From NCBI GenBank assembly GCA_021204605.1, contig JAJPZD010000010.1:1-29404 (forward strand): DNA of 29,404 nucleotides, written 5' to 3'. Both the position numbers and the translations under genes were made by a program. The stretch is from Prevotella sp. (GTDB lineage: Bacteria; Bacteroidota; Bacteroidia; Bacteroidales; Bacteroidaceae). Under the pieces are notes generated by a model. That model worked only from the letters and a program-made list of their open reading frames with translations, did not search any database and had not been told where the DNA came from. Positions 22,226 through 29,404 of the stretch are shown here, piece after piece. Numbering within the stretch: the stretch's first letter is position 1; every line of letters starts with the position of its first letter.

Positions 22226-23517
22226 TTCTGTCGTGGTGTAAATCTTAGGTCTTTCTCTTCTTCAATCTTTATCTTGTCCTCGTCGATCATCGTGGCATCA
22301 AGTCCGAACACCTCAGCGAAAAACTTATACACGGCATTACGCTTGTTAGGACCGAAGTCGTGTATCTCGCCTGGAAGGTGTATGTTCTGCACATTGTCCT
22401 CCTTGCCATAGAAACCGTAGATGCGCTTGATGAACGGATATTCAAGGTTGGGCGTGGTGGCTGTCCAGTCGCCATCATCGCTGACAATCATCATCGGACG
22501 GGGAGCGAATGTGGCGGCAAGTTCCGGGTTGCACGTGCCTCCTCCAGACAGTTGGATAGGCATGCCACTCTCGCAAGGGCAACCGCCGTCGAACCATGAG
22601 GACATACTGACAACGGGGTTGGAGGCGGTATAGCGGTCATCCAACACAGAGAGGAGCACAGTCTGTGAACCGCCACCGGAGCCGCCGTTGACGCCTATCC
22701 TTTCAGTGTCAACATCCTTGCGCTTAATCATCCAGTCGAGTATCCTTATGCCGTTGACAGCCTGCATGACGTGTGCCTCAGAAGTCTGGTGGGCCGGCTC
22801 TCCGACTTCATCCTCCGACTCGCCCCAGCCCCACAGATCATAGTCAACACAGATAGCTCCCATGCGCGCCAACGTGCCGAGACGCTGCTGCTGCACGGCA
22901 CCGTATCTGCCGATGGCGAAATGACCGTTAGGACAGATTATCAGGGGGTGCTTGCCTTTTGTAGCCGGGGCATAGATAGAACCGCATACAGTATGGCCGT
23001 TGACAGTTTTCAGGCGGAAATTCTGCACGGTATATCCCTCGTAAGTCCTTGTCTCACCGTATTCAGGTGCTTCGGTAGAGCATTGGGCAAGCAACGGGTC
23101 GATGCCGAGGTTTTCACGCACCTCTTTTTTCAGTATTGCTTTGCGGGCTTCCCAGGAGTCGAGGTCATTGCAAAGCGAGGAGAGATAGGCGATGAGTTTC
23201 ACACCGTCATCCGGCACTCTGCGGGGATATTCATATTTTTTTATCTTATAGAAAGTGTCATTCTGCTTTGATGCCACAAAGTCGAAGGGCGCTGTGATGT
23301 TCCTCAACGTCTCGTCAATAGAGTAGGAACGTATTCGGAAGTCGGCGTAATTCAGCATCAGGCCCGTTGTGTCAACATCACATTGGAGTTTCACACCAAA
23401 CTGTTTCGACACCTTGTTGATCACCTCACTGAGCGGTCTTGCATATTTGCTCTCGAAGGTCTGTGCTTCCACGACGGTGCAGACGAGCAGCAGCACAGGA
23501 AAGATTAGTTTTTTCAT
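22222..23517 (-). CDS. Alpha/beta-hydrolase esterase with N-terminal STN-like domain
   Basis: The 431-residue exported protein has a signal peptide (1-19). Residues about 23-97 (LSEVINKVSKQFGVKLQ...SIDETLRNITAPFDF) look like an STN domain, normally found at the N-terminus of SusC-type transducers and secretins; its presence on an enzyme is unusual. Residues about 150-415 form an alpha/beta-hydrolase of the acetyl-esterase kind: PLIICPNGH (191-199), nucleophile elbow GGSGG with Ser280, likely acid in SDDGDW (346-351) and His386 in GEIHDFG. Deacetylation or demethylation of pectin side chains is a reasonable guess, since RG-II carries acetyl and methyl groups, but the bond is not deducible. It overlaps its neighbours on both sides by 4-base ATGA junctions, so it is tightly coupled within the operon. 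Confidence 0.82.
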   Translation of the reverse strand: MKKLIFPVLLLVCTVVEAQTFESKYARPLSEVINKVSKQFGVKLQCDVDTTGLMLNYADFRIRSYSIDETLRNITAPFDFVASKQNDTFYKIKKYEYPRRVPDDGVKLIAYLSSLCNDLDSWEARKAILKKEVRENLGIDPLLAQCSTEAPEYGETRTYEGYTVQNFRLKTVNGHTVCGSIYAPATKGKHPLIICPNGHFAIGRYGAVQQQRLGTLARMGAICVDYDLWGWGESEDEVGEPAHQTSEAHVMQAVNGIRILDWMIKRKDVDTERIGVNGGSGGGSQTVLLSVLDDRYTASNPVVSMSSWFDGGCPCESGMPIQLSGGGTCNPELAATFAPRPMMIVSDDGDWTATTPNLEYPFIKRIYGFYGKEDNVQNIHLPGEIHDFGPNKRNAVYKFFAEVFGLDATMIDEDKIKIEEEKDLRFTPRQK

Positions 23518-26500
23518 TTGCTTATATCTTTATAGAGAAGTTTTCCAAGTTCATCACGCTGCGCCACCTGTTTCCCATTGACAAGCAGGATAAGTCCTTT
23601 GCCCTGATGGTAGTGTTGCCCATCCTTATCATATATTATGGTGATGACGTTGCTATGGTAGTTGACATTGTCGAGACAGAAATAGTCCCAAGTGCCTACC
23701 GGTAAGAGTGGGTTAACCACGATACTGCCATCAGCCTGTGGGCGCAACCCCACTATCCCGGTGATTATCAGGTCGGCGAATGTGGAGTGGTTGTAATAAT
23801 AGCTGCGCTCCTGGTCGCCCATGAGCCATGCCCCGTTGGTCTCGTCGAGATACTCTCCAATATACGGTCTGCCCCTCTTGTGCTGACATTCCACGTACAG
23901 TTTCATCTGTTGGAAGAAAGTAGTGTCTGAAATGACTGGTGATGGGTAGTCATTCAGATAATTAGCCATTGCGGTGAGCGTCTGCGAGGTTGCAAAGGGC
24001 CAAATCGCACCGTCCCACTCGCACGTGCCGGTGCCGTGTGTGCGGAACTCCGGGTGTCGTCTCTCTGCGGTGGTAAGACCGTATGGGGCTGAGAACCCTT
24101 TCTCGTCGTTTATCTGTTTCCATGCATCATCATATTTGCCGCCGTCAGGCAGGTTGAAATACCAAGGGATGAAACCTATCGCCTCACGCACGGCGGCGAG
24201 GGTGTCGCCACGCATCGTCTCAAAGAAGGATTGTTTTTCGTTCCACAGATTATTCTCGATGAGCGACTTCAACTCATCGGCATCCTTGTCGTATGCTATT
24301 GCTTTGCTCTTATCTCTATCTAAAACAGTCATAGCTGACAAAGCACGGGCGTTGCCATACATATAACTGTTGATAGTGGGGCGTACATATTGTTTCCTAC
24401 GGCCGCCACTGATGCTCTCCTCCATGCCGTCCTGCACGTCGCCCTGCCAATACAGTCCGCTGTCAAATCTGTTACTGCCCTTCCAACGGGCATATTCCTC
24501 TTCAAGTGAGGGCAACAGACTGATCATGAATGTGGTGTCGCCAAGCACCTTGTAAGCCTCATAGACAGCGGCAGGGTTCCACGAACTGAACCGCTCCATT
24601 TTCTTCATCGCCTTGCCGTCGTTGCCATAATACCATGTATTGAGGATTTGGTGGAGATAGGTAGTATCTCTAAGCCAGCGTGTCTCCATAATATGATGGC
24701 CGATAGCGCAGGCTATCAGGTTGTATTTGTCGGCGTAGGAGCGAGGAACGAGAAATTCTGTCATGCCGTAGCCCACCGGTGTGCGCTTGATATGTTTCCT
24801 CAAAGACCACCACCGGAAATAATATATCTCCTCGAAATCCTTGTCTGGACAGTCGAATAGAGGAATATTCTTGCTTAGCCATTCAGAAGCCTCGCTGTTA
24901 GGGATGTCGGTAACGATGTTCTCATCCTCCATAGCGTTGAAGTAATCTATGTGATGGGCATAGTCGTCGTATCTCAACACAGCAGCCGTAGCATCAGCGT
25001 CTGATGATGCCGTTGTGAAATTGGCTATGTAGAACGTTGCAAGCGGGTCTTCCTCGTCAGCGCGGGGCATATCCTCCGTCTGGTCTGCCGGCGTCTCGTA
25101 GTCTGGCTTGTCAAAGACGTCGCCGGTGCGGAACACTACCCTTGTGATAGCCTCGACAGGCGTGTCGAACATCCTTGAGGTGATTTTCTTGCCGTCAACG
25201 AAATAAGTACCCACATGACCGTCAACCGACAGTTTTGCGGTGATATGGTATTCCTTGTCAGCCTCATAGTTTTTCACTAATCCACCGTAGCGCGCGCCTC
25301 CCTTCACCTTTATCGTAGCCAAAGAGTCAATCACGATACGTGTGCACATATTCCCCTTGTCATCGAGGAACTCGATGTTCAGTTGCCCGTGATCGTTCTG
25401 TGCCGCCTTAACGTCAAAGTCAACGGTCAGTTCCTTTGTCGCGGGAATCACTTTTTCTACCCTTGCGTAGTCGTATGGATCTTTGTCGCTGAGGACAAGC
25501 CACTTGCCGTTGAGCGAGACGGGAGCCCAAAGAGGAGAATAGATGTTCCAATCGGTCATGTCAGCCAACTTCCCATATTCACTGAAACTGACACTTGCGT
25601 GTTCTGTCGCTTTGATTTTAACTGGTACTGGAACGCTTGCCACCCAGATGTCCTCCTTGTTCATGCTATATGCCACCCACAGTTTGTTGTCAGGCGGCGT
25701 GCCGTTGCCCTCTTGGATGCCACGTGTGTATTGTGGACCGTAACTCTTGTAGAGCCCCCAGTGGCGTTCTGGCGTAACCTCTCCGCTCACTAAGTTCAGA
25801 GTGGTGTATTCCAGACCATCGGCACTAAGGGAAATGGCGAGCGGCCAACGGTATTCCGCAGGGTTATAGACAGTGGCGTATGTGCCATCAGAGAGGCGTT
25901 GACCCCAGATCTTGGCGTTGGAGTTAACAAAACCATGTGCCCTGTAAACAGGAGTGCGCCAAGTGTTGCCACCGTCGCTGCTCATACTCGTGAGTGCATG
26001 TTTCCAAAGAGCCACCTTGCGCCCATCGGGAAGGGTATAGCCACAGAATGCCTTATATGGCGTTTTCAACGGCAGGATATCATCATTGCGGTCGGCCTCC
26101 TCCGCCCACTGCATACGCATCATCGGGTCGGCAATGAGTTCATCGCAGGCTTTCACAAATTCCTTGTCTTTCGACTTCTTGTAATTCGGGTAATCGGTGT
26201 TCTTCTCACTGAAACCGTGATTATAGTAAATGAAATAGATGTCTCCGAATGTGCCGTCAGTCTTTATCTCCCTTACCACACGCCCTATGCCGTTGCCGTC
26301 GTTAGGGTCATCGGTAGGGGTGAGTGCCACGCCATAGTTGCCTATGGCAATCAATTTGTTACTTTTAGACACATAGAAGCCCACGCGTTGGTGCATAATG
26401 GCTTTCAGGTTTTTCGCCTCAACGCCGGGGAGGTTCGGTTTTGTGAAACCGTCAGGAACGTTATATTCAGGGAACAGTACTGTCTGTCCACTCCACGTAT

Positions 26501-27656
26501 ATCCGTCAGAGGATGTCTGCAGCATCGTCTTTCCAGGTGGCTCGTGCTCACTGCGAGGGTCGGTGAGATAGTGCATATAAAACTTGCCGTTCCAGTAGGC
26601 TATCATCGGTTGGTGGTTATAGAGCCAGCCCTGCTCTCCTCGCCACGTCTGTATGTTGTGCGCACCGATAACAGGCGACAGTCCACCGTCGTGTCGTGAC
26701 GGTGTTGCAATGGTCTTGCCTGTATAATGCACGGCATCACGGTTCTCCTTTTTCAGGTTGTTTACTATCTCCTCCGAAGCCATGAACACAGTGCCATGCT
26801 TATGCCCGACAGGAAAACTCACCTCACCTGTCTGATCCTCAAACTCGATGAAGTCCTTTGTGCGTGAAGCTCCATAAATCCCATGTCGGTAGGAGTCGTA
26901 GTAGATATAATACCAGCCATCAACGTATGCTGTGGAAGGTCCCTCGCAGAAACTCTCCGTAAACGACTCTGATGCCTTGCTCCACGGCCCGTAGGGCGAT
27001 TTCGCGAAAGCCACCTTGATGTTGCGCTCCTTGCGGGAGTTGTCTTTCAGCACCATGACATAGTCGTCGTTGCCCCGCTTCAGCAATGTGGCATCAATGC
27101 AACTGAAATCAGGATCTATGAGCAGTGCCGCCTTGCTGAATGTCTTGAAGTCTTTTGTGGTAACATAATACAACCGGTGGTTGTTGTCATGGTCTTCGAG
27201 ATAGTCGGGAAATTTTCCCGGTATGCAAGAAGCCCATACAATCATAAACTGATTTTTTACGTCATCGTAAAACAGTTCGGGCGCCCAAACGTTCACCGTC
27301 GTAGGGTCGTCCATAACGGTTATAAACTGTTCTTCGCTCCAATGGATAAGGTCTTTTGACGAGGCATAACCGAAGCCCTTGTCGCCTTTCCAGCTTGAAG
27401 TCCAGACAAGGTGGAAAGTGCCGTCTGGACCTTTCACGATAGAAGGGTCGCGCATCACTTTTTGGTTGCCTACTTCCGGATGAAGGAACGTGCCTTGAAT
27501 GGAGTCCCAATGCACGCCATCGTAACTATAGATGAAGCGCAGTCCCTCATCGGCAGGCTCATGGAAAGATGTGGAAACGTATATGTCTTTCGCATAGAAA
27601 TTATAGGGCATTACCGCCGTGAGAGCAACGATAAGGCAAAGGAGTATTTTTTTCAT
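23514..27656 (-). CDS. Three-part glycosidase: GH43-like, GH143-like and GH142-like modules
   Basis: The 1380-residue secreted protein (signal 1-22) is the first gene of the cluster. Residues about 24-305 form a five-bladed propeller with a GH43-type acidic triad: Asp70 in MRDPSI, Asp188 in CIDAT and Glu238 in CEGPSTAYVDGWYYIYYD. Residues about 325-680 form a second propeller (LYNHQPMIAYWNGKFYMHYL, TSSDGYTWS, SSDGGNTW). Residues about 680-860 are a beta-sandwich. Residues about 890-1330 are an (alpha/alpha)6 barrel (EEIYYFRWWSLRKH, CEWDGAIWPFATSQT, YYYNHSTFADLIITGIVGL). The propeller plus helical barrel resembles the GH143-GH142 enzyme of Bacteroides thetaiotaomicron that removes DHA and L-arabinofuranose from rhamnogalacturonan II; the added N-terminal GH43-like part would make it trifunctional. 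No TAnnTTTG promoter was found upstream on this strand, suggesting activator-dependent expression. Confidence 0.82.
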   Translation of the reverse strand: MKKILLCLIVALTAVMPYNFYAKDIYVSTSFHEPADEGLRFIYSYDGVHWDSIQGTFLHPEVGNQKVMRDPSIVKGPDGTFHLVWTSSWKGDKGFGYASSKDLIHWSEEQFITVMDDPTTVNVWAPELFYDDVKNQFMIVWASCIPGKFPDYLEDHDNNHRLYYVTTKDFKTFSKAALLIDPDFSCIDATLLKRGNDDYVMVLKDNSRKERNIKVAFAKSPYGPWSKASESFTESFCEGPSTAYVDGWYYIYYDSYRHGIYGASRTKDFIEFEDQTGEVSFPVGHKHGTVFMASEEIVNNLKKENRDAVHYTGKTIATPSRHDGGLSPVIGAHNIQTWRGEQGWLYNHQPMIAYWNGKFYMHYLTDPRSEHEPPGKTMLQTSSDGYTWSGQTVLFPEYNVPDGFTKPNLPGVEAKNLKAIMHQRVGFYVSKSNKLIAIGNYGVALTPTDDPNDGNGIGRVVREIKTDGTFGDIYFIYYNHGFSEKNTDYPNYKKSKDKEFVKACDELIADPMMRMQWAEEADRNDDILPLKTPYKAFCGYTLPDGRKVALWKHALTSMSSDGGNTWRTPVYRAHGFVNSNAKIWGQRLSDGTYATVYNPAEYRWPLAISLSADGLEYTTLNLVSGEVTPERHWGLYKSYGPQYTRGIQEGNGTPPDNKLWVAYSMNKEDIWVASVPVPVKIKATEHASVSFSEYGKLADMTDWNIYSPLWAPVSLNGKWLVLSDKDPYDYARVEKVIPATKELTVDFDVKAAQNDHGQLNIEFLDDKGNMCTRIVIDSLATIKVKGGARYGGLVKNYEADKEYHITAKLSVDGHVGTYFVDGKKITSRMFDTPVEAITRVVFRTGDVFDKPDYETPADQTEDMPRADEEDPLATFYIANFTTASSDADATAAVLRYDDYAHHIDYFNAMEDENIVTDIPNSEASEWLSKNIPLFDCPDKDFEEIYYFRWWSLRKHIKRTPVGYGMTEFLVPRSYADKYNLIACAIGHHIMETRWLRDTTYLHQILNTWYYGNDGKAMKKMERFSSWNPAAVYEAYKVLGDTTFMISLLPSLEEEYARWKGSNRFDSGLYWQGDVQDGMEESISGGRRKQYVRPTINSYMYGNARALSAMTVLDRDKSKAIAYDKDADELKSLIENNLWNEKQSFFETMRGDTLAAVREAIGFIPWYFNLPDGGKYDDAWKQINDEKGFSAPYGLTTAERRHPEFRTHGTGTCEWDGAIWPFATSQTLTAMANYLNDYPSPVISDTTFFQQMKLYVECQHKRGRPYIGEYLDETNGAWLMGDQERSYYYNHSTFADLIITGIVGLRPQADGSIVVNPLLPVGTWDYFCLDNVNYHSNVITIIYDKDGQHYHQGKGLILLVNGKQVAQRDELGKLLYKDISK

Positions 27657-27876
27657 GCGTTTTTCGTTTTATTAATGACGGTTAATTTTTTGGTATTTGT
27701 ATCCTATAACTTTAACGAGGCATATTTGTTTTTATTATATTTGTGTTTTGATTTTCAAACTTGCCGGTATCTCTCTCACATGCAAGAAAAAAGTAACCAG
27801 TAAACAATGTTTTTGTGCAAAATGATAGTTAAAAGAGTGAATAAAATTGCAATTTGCAATTTTTAAACACATTTTT
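27657..27876. promoter_or_regulatory. Divergent intergenic region between the hydrolase cluster and asnA
   Basis: About 220 AT-rich bases hold no convincing gene. On the plus strand TATATTTG (27736-27743) resembles a -7 box but lacks a -33 partner. On the minus strand, toward the hydrolase cluster, I find no TAnnTTTG. GCAAGAAAAAAG (27782-27793) and TTTTTCTTGC (27872-27881) are inverted copies of one motif about 80 bases apart. Confidence 0.4.
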
Positions 27877-27907
27877 CTTGCTTTTTAATAATGTTTTTAT
27901 ACCTTTG
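27877..27907 (+). promoter_or_regulatory. Promoter of asnA
   Basis: CTTG at 27877-27880 and TACCTTTG at 27900-27907 with a 19-base spacer: a textbook Bacteroidetes promoter. The inferred start lies downstream of the in-frame ATG at 27891, which supports 27942 as the true start codon. Confidence 0.8.
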
Positions 27908-27941
27908 CAGCCAATCTAATAGAAGAAATATTATTAAAATC

Positions 27942-28979
27942 ATGAGTAAACTGATAAAACCCGTTAACTATGAGGCTCTGTTGGACATCCACCAGACAGA
28001 GCAGGGTATAAAACTGATCAAGGAGTTTTTCCAGCAGAACCTTTCCACAGAGCTCCGTCTTAGGCGTGTCACCGCACCGCTTTTCGTGTTGAAAGGGCTT
28101 GGTATCAATGATGACCTGAATGGCGTGGAGCGTCCCGTGACGTTCCCTGTAAAGGATCTTGGCGAGGCAAAGGCAGAGGTGGTACACTCGTTGGCAAAGT
28201 GGAAGCGTCTCACGCTTGCTGAGTATAGCGTGCAACCTGGTTATGGTGTTTATGCTGATATGAACGCTATCAGGGCGGATGAGGAACTTGACAACCTTCA
28301 CTCGCTGTATGTTGACCAGTGGGACTGGGAAGAGGCAATCACCGAAGACCAGCGCAATCTTGACTTTCTGAAGAATATCGTGAAGCGTATCTATGCGGCT
28401 ATCCTGCGCACGGAATATCTTGTCTGCGAGAGCTACTCCAACATCAAACCTTTCCTGCCTTCCAAAATACATTTCATTCACAGTGAGGAACTTCTTGCGA
28501 TGTACCCCGACAAGAGTGTCAAGGAGCGTGAGAACCTTATATGCGAGAAATATGGCGCTGTGTTTATCATAGGTATCGGTGATAAACTTACCAACGGCGA
28601 GCCACACGACGGGCGCGCTCCTGACTATGACGACTGGACGACAATAAACTCCGATGGCTATAAAGGTCTGAACGGCGACATCCTTATATGGTATCCTATC
28701 CTCGATTGTGCCGTTGAATTGTCGTCTATGGGTATCCGTGTTGACAAGCAGGCGTTGCTGCGTCAGCTCAAAATCGCGGGCAAAGAGGAGCGTGAGAATC
28801 TGTATTTCCACAAACGACTGCTGTCTGGCGAGCTGCCGCAGAGCATTGGAGGCGGTATCGGTCAGAGCCGTCTGTGCATGGTTCTTCTGCATAAGGCTCA
28901 TGTCGGTGAGATCCAGGCAAGCATCTGGCCGGATGACATGATGAAGGAGTGTGAAAAACTTGGTATGAATCTAATCTGA
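27942..28979 (+). CDS. asnA: Aspartate--ammonia ligase (asparagine synthetase A)
   Basis: AsnA makes asparagine from aspartate, ammonia and ATP in the cytoplasm and is related to class II aminoacyl-tRNA synthetases. Starting at ATG 27942 (MSKLIKPVNYEALLD) the protein has 345 residues, close to the usual family length. The ORF stays open to an earlier ATG at 27891, but that lies before the inferred transcription start and adds a non-conserved 17-residue leader. Family landmarks are RRVTAPLFV, PVTFPVKDLG, VVHSLAKWKRL, MNAIRADEELDNLHSLYVDQWDWE, DYDDW, LNGDILIWYPIL, ELSSMGIRVD and the C-terminal GGGIGQSRLCMVLL. It is a single-gene unit with its own promoter and terminator, unrelated to the adjacent hydrolases. 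Confidence 0.97.
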   Translation: MSKLIKPVNYEALLDIHQTEQGIKLIKEFFQQNLSTELRLRRVTAPLFVLKGLGINDDLNGVERPVTFPVKDLGEAKAEVVHSLAKWKRLTLAEYSVQPGYGVYADMNAIRADEELDNLHSLYVDQWDWEEAITEDQRNLDFLKNIVKRIYAAILRTEYLVCESYSNIKPFLPSKIHFIHSEELLAMYPDKSVKERENLICEKYGAVFIIGIGDKLTNGEPHDGRAPDYDDWTTINSDGYKGLNGDILIWYPILDCAVELSSMGIRVDKQALLRQLKIAGKEERENLYFHKRLLSGELPQSIGGGIGQSRLCMVLLHKAHVGEIQASIWPDDMMKECEKLGMNLI

Positions 28980-29028
28980 TGTATTTATTGATAATCTGTC
29001 CACACCTATCGGAACAGACATATTTACC

Positions 29029-29055
29029 AACCGGCATTTTTCAGTGCCGGTTTTT
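29029..29055 (+). terminator. Rho-independent terminator of asnA
   Basis: 8-bp stem AACCGGCA (29029-29036) with TGCCGGTT (29045-29052), an 8-base loop and a T run to 29055. It lies about 50 bases after the asnA stop. Confidence 0.85.
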
Positions 29056-29153
29056 GTATGTCCTCTAAACAGCATTAATATAAACAGCCAAACAACCAAA
29101 AGGGTGTTCTGTTGCCGCTCCCTATTGCCTCATTGTCTATAACCAAGATACTT

Positions 29154-29404
29154 TCATAGGTATTTTCTCAGAAATTTATCTATTGTCGATTTCAGAATGT
29201 CATTTTCAACTTGTTTCATATAGTCCGACATAAAAGCAAAATCCACTTCTCCTTTATCGTTGGCTGGAAGCAACAGTTTTTCTCTTTTTATTCGGTCATC
29301 ATTTATCTCACGATTGAAACTGTATTTTTCTGATAAACGTTGGACTATCGGGGCAAGAAAAAGATAAGCATATTTATCAAGTCCAGAACGTTTTAATTGA
29401 GTTA
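29154..29404 (-). CDS. Restriction-modification specificity-like protein, C-terminal fragment
   Basis: An open minus-strand frame of 83 codons enters from the right edge and stops at 29154-29156. The readable part contains LKRSGLDKYAYLFLAPIVQ, REINDDRIKREKLLLPA and NDKGEVDFAFMSDYMKQVE. The pattern K(R)EKLLLPxxDKGExDxxFMxxYMK is typical of the end of target-recognition domains of type I HsdS-like and BcgI-like specificity proteins, which read the DNA site for a partner methylase and nuclease. The upstream part lies outside the window, so the system type cannot be decided. It is convergent with asnA, with nothing recognisable in the roughly 100 bases between the asnA terminator and this stop. 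Confidence 0.6.
   Translation of the reverse strand, partial: TQLKRSGLDKYAYLFLAPIVQRLSEKYSFNREINDDRIKREKLLLPANDKGEVDFAFMSDYMKQVENDILKSTIDKFLRKYL

Noticed and set aside
27891..27941. 17-codon extension of asnA to the ATG at 27891
   Set aside because: This ATG lies upstream of the -7 box TACCTTTG, so it would not be in the transcript, and the leader is not conserved in the family.
27897..28901. 334-codon minus-strand open frame opposite asnA
   Set aside because: It is antisense to intact asnA, lacks family motifs and would run through the asnA promoter region.

Overview
The window looks like a chromosomal segment of a gut-type Bacteroidales bacterium (Prevotella- or Bacteroides-like). Evidence: promoters of the Bacteroidetes type (TAnnTTTG at -7, sometimes with a TTG-type -33 element about 19 bases upstream), a bamD - Bacteroidetes-type rpoZ - DUF4293 gene order, a possible type-IX-secretion-like C-terminus on one small protein, and a large periplasmic/secreted glycoside hydrolase cluster. 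The genus cannot be fixed from the window alone.

Layout. 1-1147 (minus): N-terminal part of a large secreted protein running off the left edge. 1330-3366 (minus): uvrB. 3504-5151 (plus): housekeeping operon bamD-rpoZ-DUF4293. 5212-8919 (plus): three closely spaced genes for exported proteins: a small protein with a sorting-domain-like C-terminus, a Cthe_2159-type beta-helix (a family reported to bind polygalacturonate) and a DUF4861 protein, ended by a strong hairpin terminator. 9136-10950 (plus): a lone AT-rich N6-adenine methylase of the Eco57I/type IIG kind. 11024-27656 (minus): a single-strand, tightly packed carbohydrate cluster. 27942-28979 (plus): asnA with a textbook promoter and terminator. 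29154-29404 (minus): C-terminal fragment of a likely restriction-modification specificity protein.

The 16.6-kb cluster is transcribed right to left: a GH43-like/GH143-like/GH142-like multidomain protein, an alpha/beta-hydrolase esterase with an N-terminal STN-like domain, GH95, GH140-like (DUF4038), a GH78 fused to a sialidase-fold beta-propeller, a four-helix-bundle (S23-type) gene, and GH2. The combination of apiosidase-type GH140, GH95, GH78, GH2 and GH142/GH143-type modules is the set expected for dismantling the side chains of rhamnogalacturonan II, the most complex pectin. No SusC/SusD or regulator is in the window, so the locus is probably only part of a larger polysaccharide utilisation region or a satellite of one.

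The least conventional signal lies in the DNA rather than the enzymes. The 5' ends and junctions of several hydrolase genes are studded with (i) heptanucleotide tandem arrays of two families (AAATGAA and AACTCTT) and (ii) G/C-run hairpin repeats, many of them translated in frame inside signal peptides or near the N-terminus. One pair of AACTCTT arrays forms a 33-bp perfect inverted repeat that brackets the four-helix-bundle gene together with the start codon and signal peptide of GH2. This suggests a mobile cassette or an invertible switch controlling a secreted enzyme.
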